Shown piece after piece: positions 30,114 to 43,540 of a DNA stretch of 64,000 nucleotides. The position numbers were made by a program, and so were the translations under genes. The DNA is taken from NCBI GenBank assembly GCA_030734395.1, contig JAUZTG010000048.1, positions 1,178,001 through 1,242,000 of the forward strand, read 5' to 3'. The stretch's first letter is position 1, and every line of letters starts with the position of its first letter. Origin of the DNA: Sarocladium kiliense (lineage: Eukaryota; Ascomycota; Sordariomycetes; Hypocreales; Sarocladiaceae). A model generated the notes under the pieces. The model searched no databases and was not told the origin of the DNA. It saw nothing but the letters and a program-made list of their open reading frames with translations.

Positions 30114-32589
30114 GATGATCGAGGTGCGTTGAGGTAGTGAACCTCACGGGAAGAGGAAGGAAAGGCGTATGAACGTTGAGAGTCCTATCACAGATCTTCT
30201 TCCCAAGATACTGTGTATGGTTGATGGTCGACAATGAGAGAGAATGGAGGGAAAGGGAAGAAGGGAAGGGAAGGATAGCAGGAAGTTCGGGTTTAAAAAG
30301 CGGAATGCAAGCAATGCAAATGCAACAGGAAAAAACAGCCCACAGGCCCCAGACTTTTGCAGATGGGGGGCGAGTAGGAGAAAGTGACCTGAGGCGTAAG
30401 GTGAGGGAGTGTGTGAGTGAGGTGGTGCAGTTCGTTGTTGGGGTGGCGGGAGGCTGTAGAGCGAGCAGGATCTTGTTAGTGACAGTGACAGTTCGGTGCA
30501 GGATTCCACATCACCGAGCCCAGCGAACCGATGCACTCACACACCCCCCTACACCTGCCCTGGAACGCCCCCCTCGTGGAGAATCGATGTGGTGGACCCT
30601 TGATGCGATGAACATTGATTTTGGGGCGAATATATCCCCGTGCTTTCCCGTTCATTCTGGCCGGAGAAATGGATATGGACCCATGACTGCCTGGCGTGGT
30701 GTTCAGTGATCATCCCTCCGCCTTTTTTGCTCATCGGTGAGCCGAACGTGCGGAGAGAGCAAGACTTGAGAAGAGGCTCTCTCAGCTGTTGTTCACTGAA
30801 GTGGGCGTGTCTTTACTGAGGATTGGAGACTAGCCGGGGACGCCCACGGCCGGGACCCCTGGAAAACTTGAACCTGCCACTTACACCAGCCCTCGTCAAT
30901 TCAGAATTATCAGGTTGAGTTGCAAGATGGGCCGAGCATGATCATAATAATTTGGCACGTGAAGCAACACTATCATACATCTCGCTGCGTTTCCAAACCT
31001 TGCACTCGCACTATCTATCTTACCACCTCTACAATTGAATACCAACGCGGCCCCTGCGCTGTCAACCCTCGGGTACCTCACTCCCAGCATCAAAAGCGGG
31101 TCACCCCTCCCATCCCAACCGTTTTCCCCAACAACTTTTTCGAGGGAGCGGCAAGCTCTCTCATTGGTTCTAGTGCCCTTCGCCTTGTCGCAAACGGTCT
31201 TCCGGGCCCCACCTCACGCCTTCATATCCGTACAGAGGATAGGTCAAAGCTGCAGATTGATCAGGGAAAGATGATGATTACTAGGACGAGAGAAGGTTTG
31301 CGAGGTGCAGGAGGCGCTGAAGGCGGGGTTTATGACGATAAAAGGCCGCTTTCTGATTCGCTACTGATCTCTCGGTGGTACCGATTTGAAAACTCCAGCC
31401 TTATGATGGTCCCTTCGAGTTACCGCCTCCAATTTTCCACCCTCACGCTGCACAGGGCATACGAATACGTCGATCCTCAGTCGCCACCCTTGCCTTCTCT
31501 TCCCTTGTTCCTGCTTCACTGACACTCCAAGAACCCAACACTCAACCAAGCTGTCCCCTCCCGCTATCATTTATCCCACCCACACCCCTCCGTACCACTC
31601 TCACCTCGGCAATTGGCAATCCAAGGCAAGATAACATAGAAAAACAGCATCACATGTTTCTCATATGCTTTCATCAGATCATCCGTCAGTGACTGTTCCT
31701 GTCCTCGGTATTGTGTCATTTGCTTCAGTTCAACTCGTGTGACAATGACGAAACAGACACAGGCTGCCAACCCCCAACAGAATCCTCAAAGGCCAAAACA
31801 CTTGGAAAGTCACATCATGTCTATTTGCTCGCACTGGCTCCACACTGATGTAGGGGACTGCTCCGGCCTCTTAGTTTTTCGGTCACGTGAGTCGAAGGAG
31901 CTTTGCCGATGCCGTTCCAGAACATTGCCGTTTGAGGAGTGTATAGGGGCGGATTCTGGGATAGCCTATCCACATACATGGCCACCCGACTGAGGACGAG
32001 TTCTGGTCACTGTTGTTGAAGCCTTACAGCCTCCGCGAATCATATGGTATTCGGTGTATACATCTTTCGTTTGGCATGCTCAAGACTTCCACACAGAGAA
32101 TTCACAAACTCTAGAGGTCGTAGTTATTCGTAATTGTCATTATCATACAATGCCCCATCCATCTTCTGCTGATTCATCAATCTCGTGATCCAAAATAGCC
32201 CCTTCTCATGAACCGTACCCTCGTCAAGTCGTCCAGTTCGAAATCATGTATCTGCTTCGCCGCGACCCTATAAGACGAAAATGAAACACAATTTGAAAGC
32301 TCCAGCTCTGTCTGAAAAAGTCCAAGACCCATGAAAGAAAGAACAATACAGGAAGGAAAGAAAGAATTGCTTCATTGCTCAAGAGGCCAGTCAGTTGCCC
32401 GCCTGGCACCTCCCAAAAAGTCTCTAGCCCATTGTAAAAACCAAAAGGCGGTCTCCAAAGTTACTAAATCTCTCCAAGCGCCATAAGCCAGAAGGATCAT
32501 TAAAAGCGAACCGTAGAGGGATAGAAGAAGTAAGAAGAGGACAAAGGTAAGAATAAAACAAGGATCGCTGTATCATGCTGTTAGCATCA
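30114..32589. other. Promoter of OLE1 and about 2.4 kb without a recognisable gene
   Basis: The first about 500 bases upstream of 30113 have purine/pyrimidine-skewed runs typical of a strong fungal promoter and leader. The rest shows only short frames with no domain pattern. The last 450 bases are the 3' region of the kinase-like gene. Confidence 0.45.
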
Positions 32590-35500
32590 TCACGTATTTG
32601 CGTCTGTCGATATCATCAAGTGTGGGGGCCGTCCAAGAATGCTGAAATCATCATCGAAAGAGCCCTGTTCCATCATTGCGTCGCTGAGACCGCCCCCAAT
32701 ACCCGCCAGGCAATCTGACATGGAATTGAAGCTCATTGTCGCTGGCGGTCCCGGGTCGGATGATCGCGGTTCCTGTGCTGCCGCCGAGGTAGCCACACCA
32801 TCCGAGCTAGGCTTGCCGTGCTGAATAGTGGGAACGGTTTCGTCCGTGACACGCCGAGAGATTGGGGCGCTATTGCTTTGCAATGGTTCCACGAGATGCT
32901 CGGTTATGCTCTTCGTGATCGCTGCACCTTCTTGAACTGGCGTTTGTGTATGGCCGGGCTCAATTGGCCCGCCTGAGGCTTGCGGTTGCTGTGATCCCGC
33001 TGAAAGCTCCGCCAACGTATCTTGCCCACCGGGCATAGGGGGTTGAGGATCTTCCACCGTCCTAGGAATCGCGGTGGTGTGTGAGTTTTCGTGGTCATAA
33101 TCCCTTACCAGCATCGTAGGCTCTGACTGTGCCAATGGCGGTTCGGGCCCTACGTTGTCTGGAAGGACCCCAGAGGCTAGGTCTTTCGACGGTTGGGCAA
33201 TGACTGTGTCTAGTGACGACGATGCAGCATCTTGGACCGTCGCCAGTCCTAGTGGCTCTAACAGTGGCTCATGTTCCGACAGCACCTTGCGAACGGCGGT
33301 TGGAACTTCAGACTCTGAAGGCTGTGCTCCATCGCTCCCCAGCTTCTGAGCATGTGCTGCTGGTTGAACAGACTCCCGGCCAACGGGAGTCTTTCCTCTC
33401 TCCTCAACATTTTGCTCAACAGGTGAGGGCTCGTTCACCCTCAGCTCTGGAACAGTTGGAGCACCTAGTACACCATCCGTGGAAGGGGCGATGCCACGAA
33501 GGCCATCCTTGTGATCATGCTCCCCTATGGCTACACCAGAAACTGCATCGCCCCTGAGGGTTTGTGCTGATTCGTCCATAGGTAGTTGCCCAGCGTCGCT
33601 CGGCGGTAAACCAGACATGTCGTGCTGCGGCTTCTCATGGTCAAGAAATATGTCTTCGTCGCTGTAGTGTGACCGAGCAATAGACTCCACATCATCACAC
33701 CAGGCGGCAGTCCTGTGTGACATGTGCCGGGGCGAGACGTAGTCCCCCGGAGTACTGGGCTGACGACTTGGGGGGGATCTCCCACGAGGAGGGTAGTACG
33801 ATGACCCACAGTCCCGCGTGCCGCTGCCAGTAAAGGTTCTACTCACATGAGACCATTCACTGGATGGTTGGGCAATCAGTCCCGATCGCCGCTCCTCACT
33901 CGGAGAACGAGCTCTGTCACTGGGGCGTAGTGTGGATTCGGCGTGCAGCATTGGTGGCCGTGGCGTTGGCTCACATCTCACTTGCAACGCAGGGAACATG
34001 TCCATTAGTACCACCGCTTGCAAGCGGGACTTGGGGTCTGGACTCAGACATATCTCAGTCAGCTGACGATACCAGTCCGGAACGTTGTCCTCGGGCCCGA
34101 GGAACAGGGGGCGACCTCGCATCTCTGGTTCATCCTCCAAGACCGCGATGGCCCAGAGAACCATACCAAGCTGGTACAAGTCAGATTTGACGCCGATGTA
34201 CATGGCGATGCGATGACCGGATTCTATCAGAGCTGCAGCCTCCGGAGGCTCCCAACCGACCGGACAACCACGACGATTGATGTCGATGATTCTAGCATCG
34301 TCGTCTTTGGTGATCACGATGTTGGACAACGTGAAATCGCCTTGCACGAAACCCGACTCGTGCACGTCAGCGAGACCTTGGACGATCTGACGTGCCCACT
34401 TCTCTCGCACCTCCCATGGAAGTGGAATGTTGTGCTCCCGGTGCTCATACAGCAGGTCAATCAAGGTGCCGCGATCAGCATAGTCGATCAGCAAGCCTTT
34501 GACCAGCTGAGAATGATCGTCAACAACAACCCCGTAGAAGTCAATAACATTCTGGGAGTCCCTGAGAGCGTTGAGCGCATTGATCTCGTAGAGAAACTCG
34601 TCCACGGTTTCCGGACTCGGTATCTCCTTCTTGATCAGCATCTTGTCGCCAACCTTAACTTTGTACACAAAGCCGGACATGTGGGAGTCAAAGACAATGT
34701 CACGTTCCCTGACCTGCGTGCACTGCAGATGTCGCACCTCACGCACAGGTGGATAGCGGATGATTTCCTGGAATACTGTCAGCGCACAGGAGGACTTGAC
34801 GGCGGGGCAGCCAAGCAAGTATTGCTTACATTGCCATCTTCCATCACATGAACGTAAAGCCTACCGTCCACAGTTTGAAGCTTCAGATTGGTCACTGTAT
34901 CATAAAATTGGATGTCGTCCAGGCTCTCCCTGATAGCTTCGTAAATTTTGGCAATTTTGTCCCTCTGATACCTGGTGTGATCCAGCTGCAGCTCGAGCGA
35001 GTCGGGTGGCGCATTGCGATAATCAAGGGAGATGGTTACTCGGCGCCAAGTATGGGGCTCCTGCCGGTACGTGACGAAGAACTTCTCACGTTTTGAGCGA
35101 TCGCGGAAGTGCATGCTCAGGTTGAGGATCCATTTGGTGTCAAGCTCACGAGCTATGATATCGTCATCCTCATAGCCCGAGTCCGCCACTGAATGGGTTC
35201 CAGTCATAGAAGGCACGTTGTTGCGGTCCGTGTCATTAAAAAAAAAAGCCGAGTTCTGGTCGTCCAGCATGTGTGCCAAGGTCTCGGGTCGCTGCTCAGA
35301 CTGGTCTGCACGAGATGTTCGTGATAGTGAGCGCTCAGCAAACCTTGCCTTGGTTGGAAGGCTAGATTCAGGGCCAAGGATGCCAGGAGCACTGACGCGT
35401 GGATTATCGTGAAGAATGCGAGAAATTGGCGAGTGTTGGCGACCTATGGAACGACGATCAACGGAAAGAGCCCTGCGCTCGTCGGGAGTGGGCTGAACGG

Positions 35501-35819
35501 GCTCAAGATGAGTTCGCTGTTCTGACTGCTGGCGCTTAAAGGTCTGTGCTCTGGGAAGACCAGGAACGACATTGTAGGAAGCACGTCTTGACGAGTCAGG
35601 GCGTGGTGAGGCACCATGAGAAGGAGGGACTGATCCTTCTGGACGTTGACCGTCCTCTGGCTCAGTCTCCATCTCAGGCTCATGGTTAGGCTCAGGCTCC
35701 ATGCTGGCCTTGAGGCCATTCTGATTGGGCTCCGGTATTGAGTTGTCATTGGAATTGTGACGGCCAAAGATCCTGCGCAAGATGCCTTGCCTGGCCAGCT
35801 CAGCAGGCTGGTGCGCCAT
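32590..35819 (-). CDS. Large divergent protein-kinase-like protein (1055 aa, two exons)
   Basis: Exon 1 (35819-34830) begins at MAHQPAELAR; exon 2 (34767-32590) carries the kinase. The in-frame ATG at 35840 is possible but less likely. Residues 1-200 are disordered and rich in Ser/Arg/Pro; about 215-330 is a separate folded region (WILNLSMHFRDRSKREKFF, YRNAPPDSLELQLDHTRYQRDKI). The kinase domain (about 350-560) has the ATP lysine in MLIKKE (376/377), helix-C Glu391 in FLYEINAL, catalytic-loop VQGDFTLSN with Asp474, and DIN (492-494) in place of DFG. The signature DINRRGCPVGWEPPE occurs in a recurrent fungal kinase group. The first His of HRD is a Val-Gln, so activity is uncertain. The C-terminal 450 residues are disordered and acidic. 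Function unknown. Confidence 0.78.
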
Positions 35820-38800
35820 GCTGCGGTGAGTAACAACCACGTTGGTTGCTGCTCACCGAAACGAGGCGGTCAGGGTCTCGGCGGGAGGCGCAAGGGGGCA
35901 GTTGGCCGCCGAGGCTAATATTGTACCGAGACTGACGAGCGAGAGTGCAGCTGGAGGCTATGAAGGTCGATTACAAGAGCACATTGGAGAAAGAATAATG
36001 ATTGAGAAGAGACTGAAGAAGCGATGAGCAGATTCCGAAGGCAGCATAAGGGGGAAGGCTGGTGTGTAGGACAGGCGGTGGTGCAAAGGCCGTTGGCGGC
36101 TGGCTCAGACCAAGTGGAGCTTGAGGTCTGGGGTCAATGATGAGTGATGTGCGACCGCCGCTAGATCCCTGAAACAGCTCTGGCGGTGAGGAAGCAAAGG
36201 TTTGTGCGGCAGTGCAAAGTGCAGAAAAATGGTGAAGCTGATTCGGAGCGTGTTGAGTCAGGAAAAAGGAGGGCGGCGATGATGAAGAGACAATGAGGGT
36301 CGAAGGGGCTGGGGTCGGGAGGTTATCGAGCGGTTTTAGGCACCTTGCCGAGACGGAGGGCTGAACCGTGAAAAAGACCCTGTAGTTGCCCAACGGCAGG
36401 CCAAGCGAACAGGCCGGAGGGTGTCGGACGGAATCGGCGAGCTGATGCGGCCGAAGCAGGACCAGATGATGAGTTTGGAAATGCAGTTCCTACGGCAATG
36501 ACGGAGATGTACGTGAGGCGGGAAACGTGGATGGAGGCTGTGGTGATGTGATGTGATGGATGGCTGGATGAGCGCCAGTGGACACTACCTACCTACAGAA
36601 GCAACGACAGCGTAGTGCAAACGGTGCAGTGGTGGCTGAGAGAGGTTTGTGGTTGGCTGTCGTTCTCGAATTCTCGGGCGGATGATTGGGCAAGCGGCAT
36701 ATTGCTCCTAGTATTGTTGTTAGGCAGGAACCCCCTGCGCCGGCGGCTTCGACTGCACCTGCCGCGGTGCATCGTTCTTGCCTTCACAGTGTCGTAGACA
36801 CTATTCCTACCTAGCTCAGTCTTTGGTTCTGTCGTATCTTTTGCTGCTGACTGAGCATCACTCTTGCCGTGACACTTTCTCTGCTCTTGGACTCTTTTAC
36901 CCGGTCCTAGTTCTTCTGGAAGACAAGAATGTCCTCATCAACGATGATTCTCCACTGCGACCCGTGAGCCGTTCACTCAACCAGGCCGACATCAGTTTAG
37001 CCTGACCTGACAGCTCTGATGATCCCCCTAGCGCCCGTCTCCCGTGTCCCATAAAGCCCCGCCAACGCAGCATCCCATCCCCTACGGTGCTGTTCCATAA
37101 TGACGCTTTTCGCCCAGTTGGATTGAATGGCACGATCCAGATCAGGCCTCTCGGAGCCCAACAACGCCCATCCCACTCTTCTGACAACGTGTTGCTTCGG
37201 GTCAGCCCGCGTGACGTTCGCCCTGGAACGAAGAGGGTCCTTCTCCCGCGTGGGGTGCTGTTGCATGCTCTATGGGAGTCGCGTTGTCAGAGGGAAAAGC
37301 TGAAAACTCGAGTCAGCGTCATGCTCAGAATGAAGGCGAGCAGCTAAGCGCTTGGATGAGAAGTGTTTGGGTGACTGAAAAATCACCGTTGCATCCCCGG
37401 TAGGTGTGGTTCGTCTTCTGCAATGTACGTGTGCATGCGTATGTGTGCCTCGCCTGAGGGGTGCATTGTTAAAAAGTTGCTCGTGCCTTATCGCCGTGCC
37501 GAACCATGACCCAGGCTTCTACGCGTAATTCACAGATGTGACTCAGTCAGAGTCGGATTGAGAAAATGACAGAATGACCTCACAGAGCAGAGCCCAGTAT
37601 CGCTAGAGAGACATCGATGTTAGGGCTCTCACCGACTCTCAAGCCATCCCATGACTTACGGTGAATGTGCACAAGTCGCCCATCCCTGTGCGATCTGAAA
37701 GGAGATCGGTCGGATAGCTTCTTGGGTGGCCTCCAGATCTGTCCAAGCGTGCACGCGCCGGATGCTGCGAGCAGGGAACAGGGGGTTTGTGAGCACGCCT
37801 TGGCCATAGAGCTTCTTGTGAGAAGCGACATCTGCTGCACGATGAGCTGTGTTGGTTGCAGGTGACTTCCGTATACTACTACAGGCTACAAAGGTACAGG
37901 CACTGTGCTATGCGTGTGTGTAATGTGTAGAGTGTTATCTTTCTGCAGCCATATCCAGGGAGGTCCGGCCACAGAGCCAAGACCATCAAGGTGACAACAC
38001 CTTGTAGTCACACTGACGAAGATGATCAGGACCACCACGATCCATCTGTTCCCCCCAAATAACAGACATCAAAAGTCCGACTCTAAGCCTTCCTGTCTAC
38101 ACCAAGGATGCCCAACAGCCACCATCCCGCGACAACCCCTCCCTTGTCTCCCCCACACATCCCACGACCCAGTATTCGAATCGAAGGACAACACGTCACA
38201 CCAAGGAGGGTGAGGGCCCCTTGCCTAAAGACCTCCCTCCACGCACTTCTACTGCATCGGCCACGCTGCAGTTGCATCACTAACATCGTCACCAGCAACA
38301 CACCACAGCCAGTAATCTTCCCTCCTCGCCTTGTCCTCCCAATTGTCCCGCGACCAGGGCGCCGGTTACGGAGCACTGCCCAACCTCCACCATCTTCAAC
38401 CTCCATCACCCTTCCCCGGCCATCGGATGCAGCCACCATCAAAGCTTCAGGCACCGCTGCATCAACGACGTCCTTACTTGCTCCTCCCATTGAGGCTGTC
38501 TCACTGCGTTCATTCCCACCCTCTCAACGGTGATGAAACTTCCCCGCTCAACCACAGTGCTGGCGCCGACCTGGCACATGTGACCCTGTTGACACTGCAG
38601 CTTCCCATCCGAGCGCATGCATCTTTACAACGTCATGGCCGCGGGCTAATATCTTCCACTGCATCGATGCCCAAGGCGTGAGAAAAGGTTCTGGCCTTGA
38701 TACTTGGTGCTCAACCAGGCCCACTACTGGGTGCATGCCTGCGGCGGGTTTGCGGCAGGGGCTTATATGTGGCCGTTAGTATTATCTTGGCGAGATGCAT

Positions 38801-39326
38801 CTGAGATTGAACCTCGCCTCACTCCCCTCATTCGTCATGAGGTGCTCCAGATGGAGAACTTCAGCTTTCAGCACGATAGCCGCCAGTGACCACGTTCACA
38901 AATCGCGAAAGAAAGGACAGCTCGAAACAATTTCGAGTTTTACACTCTGAAACCCCCGTTGAAAATTGTACACTGTCCAGGTTCTCTCCCTTCTACTGGA
39001 AACATCCTTTCTAAACCCCCCCTGACCATTCAAACGTACATCAGCCCCAACTATGCAGGAATACACCAACCACAATGTGGCAAAAGAAAAAAAAAGGGAA
39101 AGACTATGTATAGAAAGTATGAGTAGGGTCTTGTACCTCGTTGGCCGTCGCTTCTAGGCCCAAATGCCCAAACGCCGTCAAAGCCATGCCTGTAGTCATG
39201 GTGCTCGCTTGTGTGCGAGCACACCTTCCCTCGACCTTCACTCTAATGTGATAGCCTGTGCTTCACAGTATGAAACAGCCTCACTGGGAGGCAGTGTGGA
39301 TGTCCGAGTAAATTCGGAAGACCCCT
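35820..39326. other. About 3.5 kb without a recognisable gene
   Basis: The window's longest apparently empty stretch. Near 35820-36500 it is a GC-rich promoter; the middle has only short, overlapping frames. A 141-codon frame at 38108-38533 is Pro/Ser/Thr-rich with no family signal. A long non-coding RNA or an unrecognised spliced gene cannot be excluded. Confidence 0.4.
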
Positions 39327-42300
39327 TCAGTCGCTCTCCTCGGACTTCTCACTCTCTCCCTTCTTGTCCTTGTCGTTGTTCTTCTTCCATTCGCAGATCT
39401 TGCACTCGTTGGCCTTGGCCCGATCGAGGTTAGGAAAGACAAGGTCAAAGACATCAGAGTACCACTCAACAGGGTGGCCTTCAATGCCCTCCTTGATCGT
39501 CTGGGGGAACCGAGTTAGCTTCGATCTGTACCTTCAAAATGTTACAACGTAGACATACCTTAGGAAGCTCCAGCCAGTCAGACATGTTGTCCTTGGGGAA
39601 AATGATAGTCTCACATCCCGCGCGCCTGGCTGCAACTGTCTTTTCCCGCAAACCACCAATACGCAGCACCTTGCCGGTGAGCGTCAACTCACCCGTCATC
39701 GCCACAGTAGGCTCAACGGGCGTGTCTAGAGCCAGAGACAAGAAAGATGTTGCCATTGTGATACCTGCAGACGGGCCATCCTTTGAAACAGCGCCGTCAG
39801 GCACGTGCAGATGCATCTTTGCCTTGTCAAAAAAGTGGTTGTCGGGGAACTGGCGAACCATGAACGACTTGGCGAAGGAGTAGGCGATGGATGTCGACTC
39901 CTTCATGACATTCTTGAGGTTGCCTGTGATCTCGAGGGAGGGGCGTGTGCTGGGACGGAGGGGAGCCTGTAGAATAGACTCGATGTACATTGCTGCACCA
40001 CCCAACTGCGTCCAGGCAAGACCCATCGCAACACCCGCAGGGCTGACGTCGTAGAGACGGTCAGACGTGAAAACTGGGGGACCAATATAGTCTGTCAAGT
40101 TGTCCTTGCTGATCTCGACATGAACGCTGTCAGGTACTTGAAGCGCTTTGCGAGGCTGCTCTACTGTCTCAGTCTCCTTGGCCTCGGTTGCTGGCTGCTC
40201 TCTGTTCGCCTCAGCAGTCTCCTCAACCGCCTCAGCCTTCTTCTCGGACTCTGATAATGCGGCCTTGCCTTCATCCGTGAGCGCCTCTTCCTCGGGCAGA
40301 GCATCCTCACCAAGTTCCTGAACAATCTTCAAGGCGGACTTCCGGTAGACCTTCTCGATCTGCTTCTTCAAGTTCCGCACTCCGGACTCGCGGCAGTATG
40401 ACTTAATGAGCTCCTCAATGGCCTCCCCGGTGAGAGTCACATCGGCATTGGCCAGGCCCGCAGCTTCCTTGGCAGCAGGTGCGAGGTACCTGTCAGCAAT
40501 CGCCTTCTTCTCATCCGCGACATAGCCTGACAGGGTGATAAGTTCCATACGATCAAGGAGGGGTCTTGGAATAGTATCGGTCATGTTTGCTGTGCAAACG
40601 AAGAGGACCTTGGAAAGATCAACTGGTACATCCATGTAATGGTCCAGGAAAGAGCTGTTCTGCTCTGGGTCAAGCAGCTCAAGGAGTGCAGATGAAGGAT
40701 CACCTTGGTAGCCTCGGCCAATCTTGTCTACCTCATCAATGAGAATGAGAGGATTCTCAGTCTGACACTTCTTGAGAGCCTGAATAATTCGACCAGGGAG
40801 AGCACCAACGTAGGTCCGTCGGTGGCCCTTGATCTCTGCCACATCTGTAAGGCCGCCAACACTAAAGCGATAGTATTGACGGTTGAGTGCCCGAGCAATA
40901 GACTTTCCGATACTGGTCTTGCCAACTCCAGGGGGCCCAACAAAACAGAGGATCTTGCCTTCGACTGTGCCACGGAGTTTGCCGACGGCAATAAATTCGA
41001 GAATGCGATCTTTAACGTCTTGGAGGCCATAGTGATCCTCATCAAGGACCTTCTTGGCGTTAGGAATTCCGAAGTTCTCGGCGCTCTTTTGGCCCCAGGG
41101 AATCTGAGTGAGCCAGTCAAGGTAGTTTCGAGTGACATTGAACTCCGAAGCAGCGGTCTCCAGGTGTGCCAGCTTGTTGACCTCCTCATCGAAGACCTTG
41201 CGCACAGCCTCCGGCATCGCGAGTTTGTTGGCCTTCTCCTTGAACCTCTCGACCAGCTTGTCCTTGCCATCAGACTCCAGACCCAACTCTCGTCGGATAC
41301 CCTTCATTTGCTCCATCAGCCAATACTCTCTTTGTCTCTTGCTGATCTTGCTCTCGACATCTTTTGAGATCTTGGACTGCAGCTGAGCGTTCATAAGCTC
41401 CTTTTTCAGGACAACAAGGGCCTTCTGCATGCGTTCCTCGATGTTCATACACGCAAGAACGTCTTGGAGCTCGGGCTGGTCACCAGACGAGACGGCAGCG
41501 GCGAAGTCGGCAAGCTTTGCTGGTTCTGAGGTAACGTTTCCAGTGGACTGGCTCATGGAAAAGGTGGAGATTTGATCGCGGAAGAGGTTGTTCATCGTAG
41601 CAACCTCCTTAAAGACGTTGACAATTTCGTTGGTAACGGCTCGAATGACCTGACTCTTAGGGTCATAAGGCTCGTCTGCCATGTTCTCCACATTGACCAA
41701 GCTGACTGGGTAGCGCTTGAGGAATGAGGTGGGCTCATATTTCTCAGCAACTTGGTCAGGTTTCTTGTCCACCGCGCTCTCCTCGAAGCTAGCCACGACA
41801 TCGCCTTTTTTATCTTGCGGCGCGTCCTCTTCGGTTGCCTTCTGAGGAATCGGTTCTGGTGTTGCTGTGTCAGCCTTACCGTCTGTCTTCTTCGTCGTAT
41901 CCTGGCCGCCCGGAGGAATGAGGCTGGACAGCTTGATGCGGCGGTGGGGATACAAGATAGCGGTTAATGCTCCTTCCTGGCCGTGAATCGGGAATGCACT
42001 GGTGATCTGCGCAAAGACACCGACATCATACACATCGTCGACATTTCGGATCACATCCTCATCCTGGTTCTCATCCTTAAAAAGGAAAGCACCGACGTAT
42101 GGTTGTCCTCGCTTGATCGACTCAGTAATGGCTGTGGCAACATCAGGGTCCTTGATCGTAATCGCCTTGTAGAAGCCAGGGAACAGGGGCCGCCGTGTTA
42201 TCGGGATGGCCAGGACCTGGGGGTAGACTTCCGGAACGACAGGCTTAGCAAGGGCACGCTCAGCGGACTTGCGCCCACGCTTGCCGCCATCGCCGCCAGA

Positions 42301-42801
42301 ACCATCACCGCTGGACCCAGACCCGCCCGCTGCGCTGCCTGCAGCACCGCCAGCCTTGTTGTCGGGGCTCTGGGAGCCACCCTCACTCTTCGTAGATGCT
42401 TGGGTGTCGATCTCTGAAGTCTTTGCCTCGGCAGCAGCCTTTTCCTCGGCTTCCTTCTTGCTGTTCTCCAAATTTGCCTTAGCCTCCTCTTCAGACAGCG
42501 GTTCAGTCGGCGGCTCGGTCGTGGAATCGAAAAAGCTCTTTCCCTTGTTGTCCTTGTCCCTTTCTTTCCCAAGTCGGATAGACGTTGTAAAAGCAGCTGC
42601 GGACTGTGGTGCTCGTTGCGTTGTTGGTCGGAGATACGGAGTCTGAACGCGGTAGCTCGGGCTTAGTAACCGATGACCGGGAAGGGCGTATCTTGTGGTA
42701 GAGGTCGTCTGCGATACGGCGCGCTCGAGAATCTGACGCCCGGAGGCGCGAGACCGCGGAATCATGACTGCTGTGTGAAGCGACGCCGGGCTCAACCACA
42801 C
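39327..42801 (-). CDS. pim1: Mitochondrial Lon protease (PIM1 homolog)
   Basis: Exons 42801-39559 and 39500-39327; 1138 residues from the first Met, or 1126 from Met13 (42765), whose context MIPRSRASGRQILERAVS is a better mitochondrial presequence. Regions: basic presequence and acidic/Gly-Ser linker to about 190; Lon N domain about 195-480 starting EVYPQVLAIPITRRPLFPGF; AAA+ module with Walker A GPPGVGKT (622-629), Walker B LILIDE (685-690); protease domain with Ser1011 in KDGPSAGIT and Lys1054 in GGLREKTVAA, the Ser-Lys dyad. It degrades misfolded matrix proteins and supports mtDNA maintenance. An acidic, low-complexity insert (about 830-890) sits between AAA+ and protease domains. The intron at 39558-39501 falls near the end; exon 2 adds a Lys/Glu-rich tail. 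Confidence 0.93.
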
Positions 42802-43540
42802 TCCTCGAGGTGGTGGGAGTTTGTGGTAGAGGTGAGGTTGAGGGCACGACGGTCGTATGCGACAAGTCAGGAGTCAGAGTCGACAAAAGGAAGATTTTGA
42901 TACCAAGGAAAACGGGAAATTAATCTTTGGTATAGGATTCCGATGTCAAGTCTCTCCTAAGCCCCGGTTTCAAGGCTATTGAGGACGAAGGCCGTCGTCG
43001 GGGAGCTTGCGGATGGATTTGCAAATGCAAGACATCATCGGGGGAGCTTTCGGCGCGGCTTGTCGTCGAAACTGCTGGGCGAGCGCGGAACATCCTCGGC
43101 ATTAGTCAGCGGACTCAGTGCCTGCAAAGTGGGGGCCGATGGAGCCGCAGGTCGAGAGGGATCAAGATGCACGGGGACACAATGGCAGATAGCAGCTGCT
43201 TCTGAGAGAAAGGACAAGATATCTCCGCTCTAGAGTATCTTGCATTGGAGGAAACTGACTGTGTGAAATCAGCACACAAGCTGTCGGTCAGTTCCTGTTG
43301 TGGTGCTGCAGCCTCGTTGGTCTAAGACCCAAGCATGTAACCCACCACCTAGGCCTGAGCGCCTCCTTGCGGGGAACAAACTTAAACCAGACATCTCAAC
43401 ATCTCTATGTATCTGTAAACTTTTGCTTGCGAATCATTGCTCGGTTCCGCTCTAGACCAGGTGTATCATACTTGGCCCACGCCAGAAAGCTGCCAGTTGC
43501 TGTGCCTTCAGCTGTTCCTCACGCCGGAACCCCTGCAGCC
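42802..43540. other. Divergent promoter, LON and the coiled-coil gene
   Basis: About 740 bases. The open frame running 43298-43540 into the next gene is probably leader, since the conserved start is at 43541. Confidence 0.5.

Noticed and set aside
30176..31522. Several 130-200-codon frames in the OLE1 upstream region
   Set aside because: No conserved pattern, contradictory strands, and low-complexity promoter composition.
38108..38533. 141-codon Pro/Ser/Thr-rich frame on the plus strand
   Set aside because: No domain, no clear splice partner, and composition like a CT-rich leader; too weak to call a gene.
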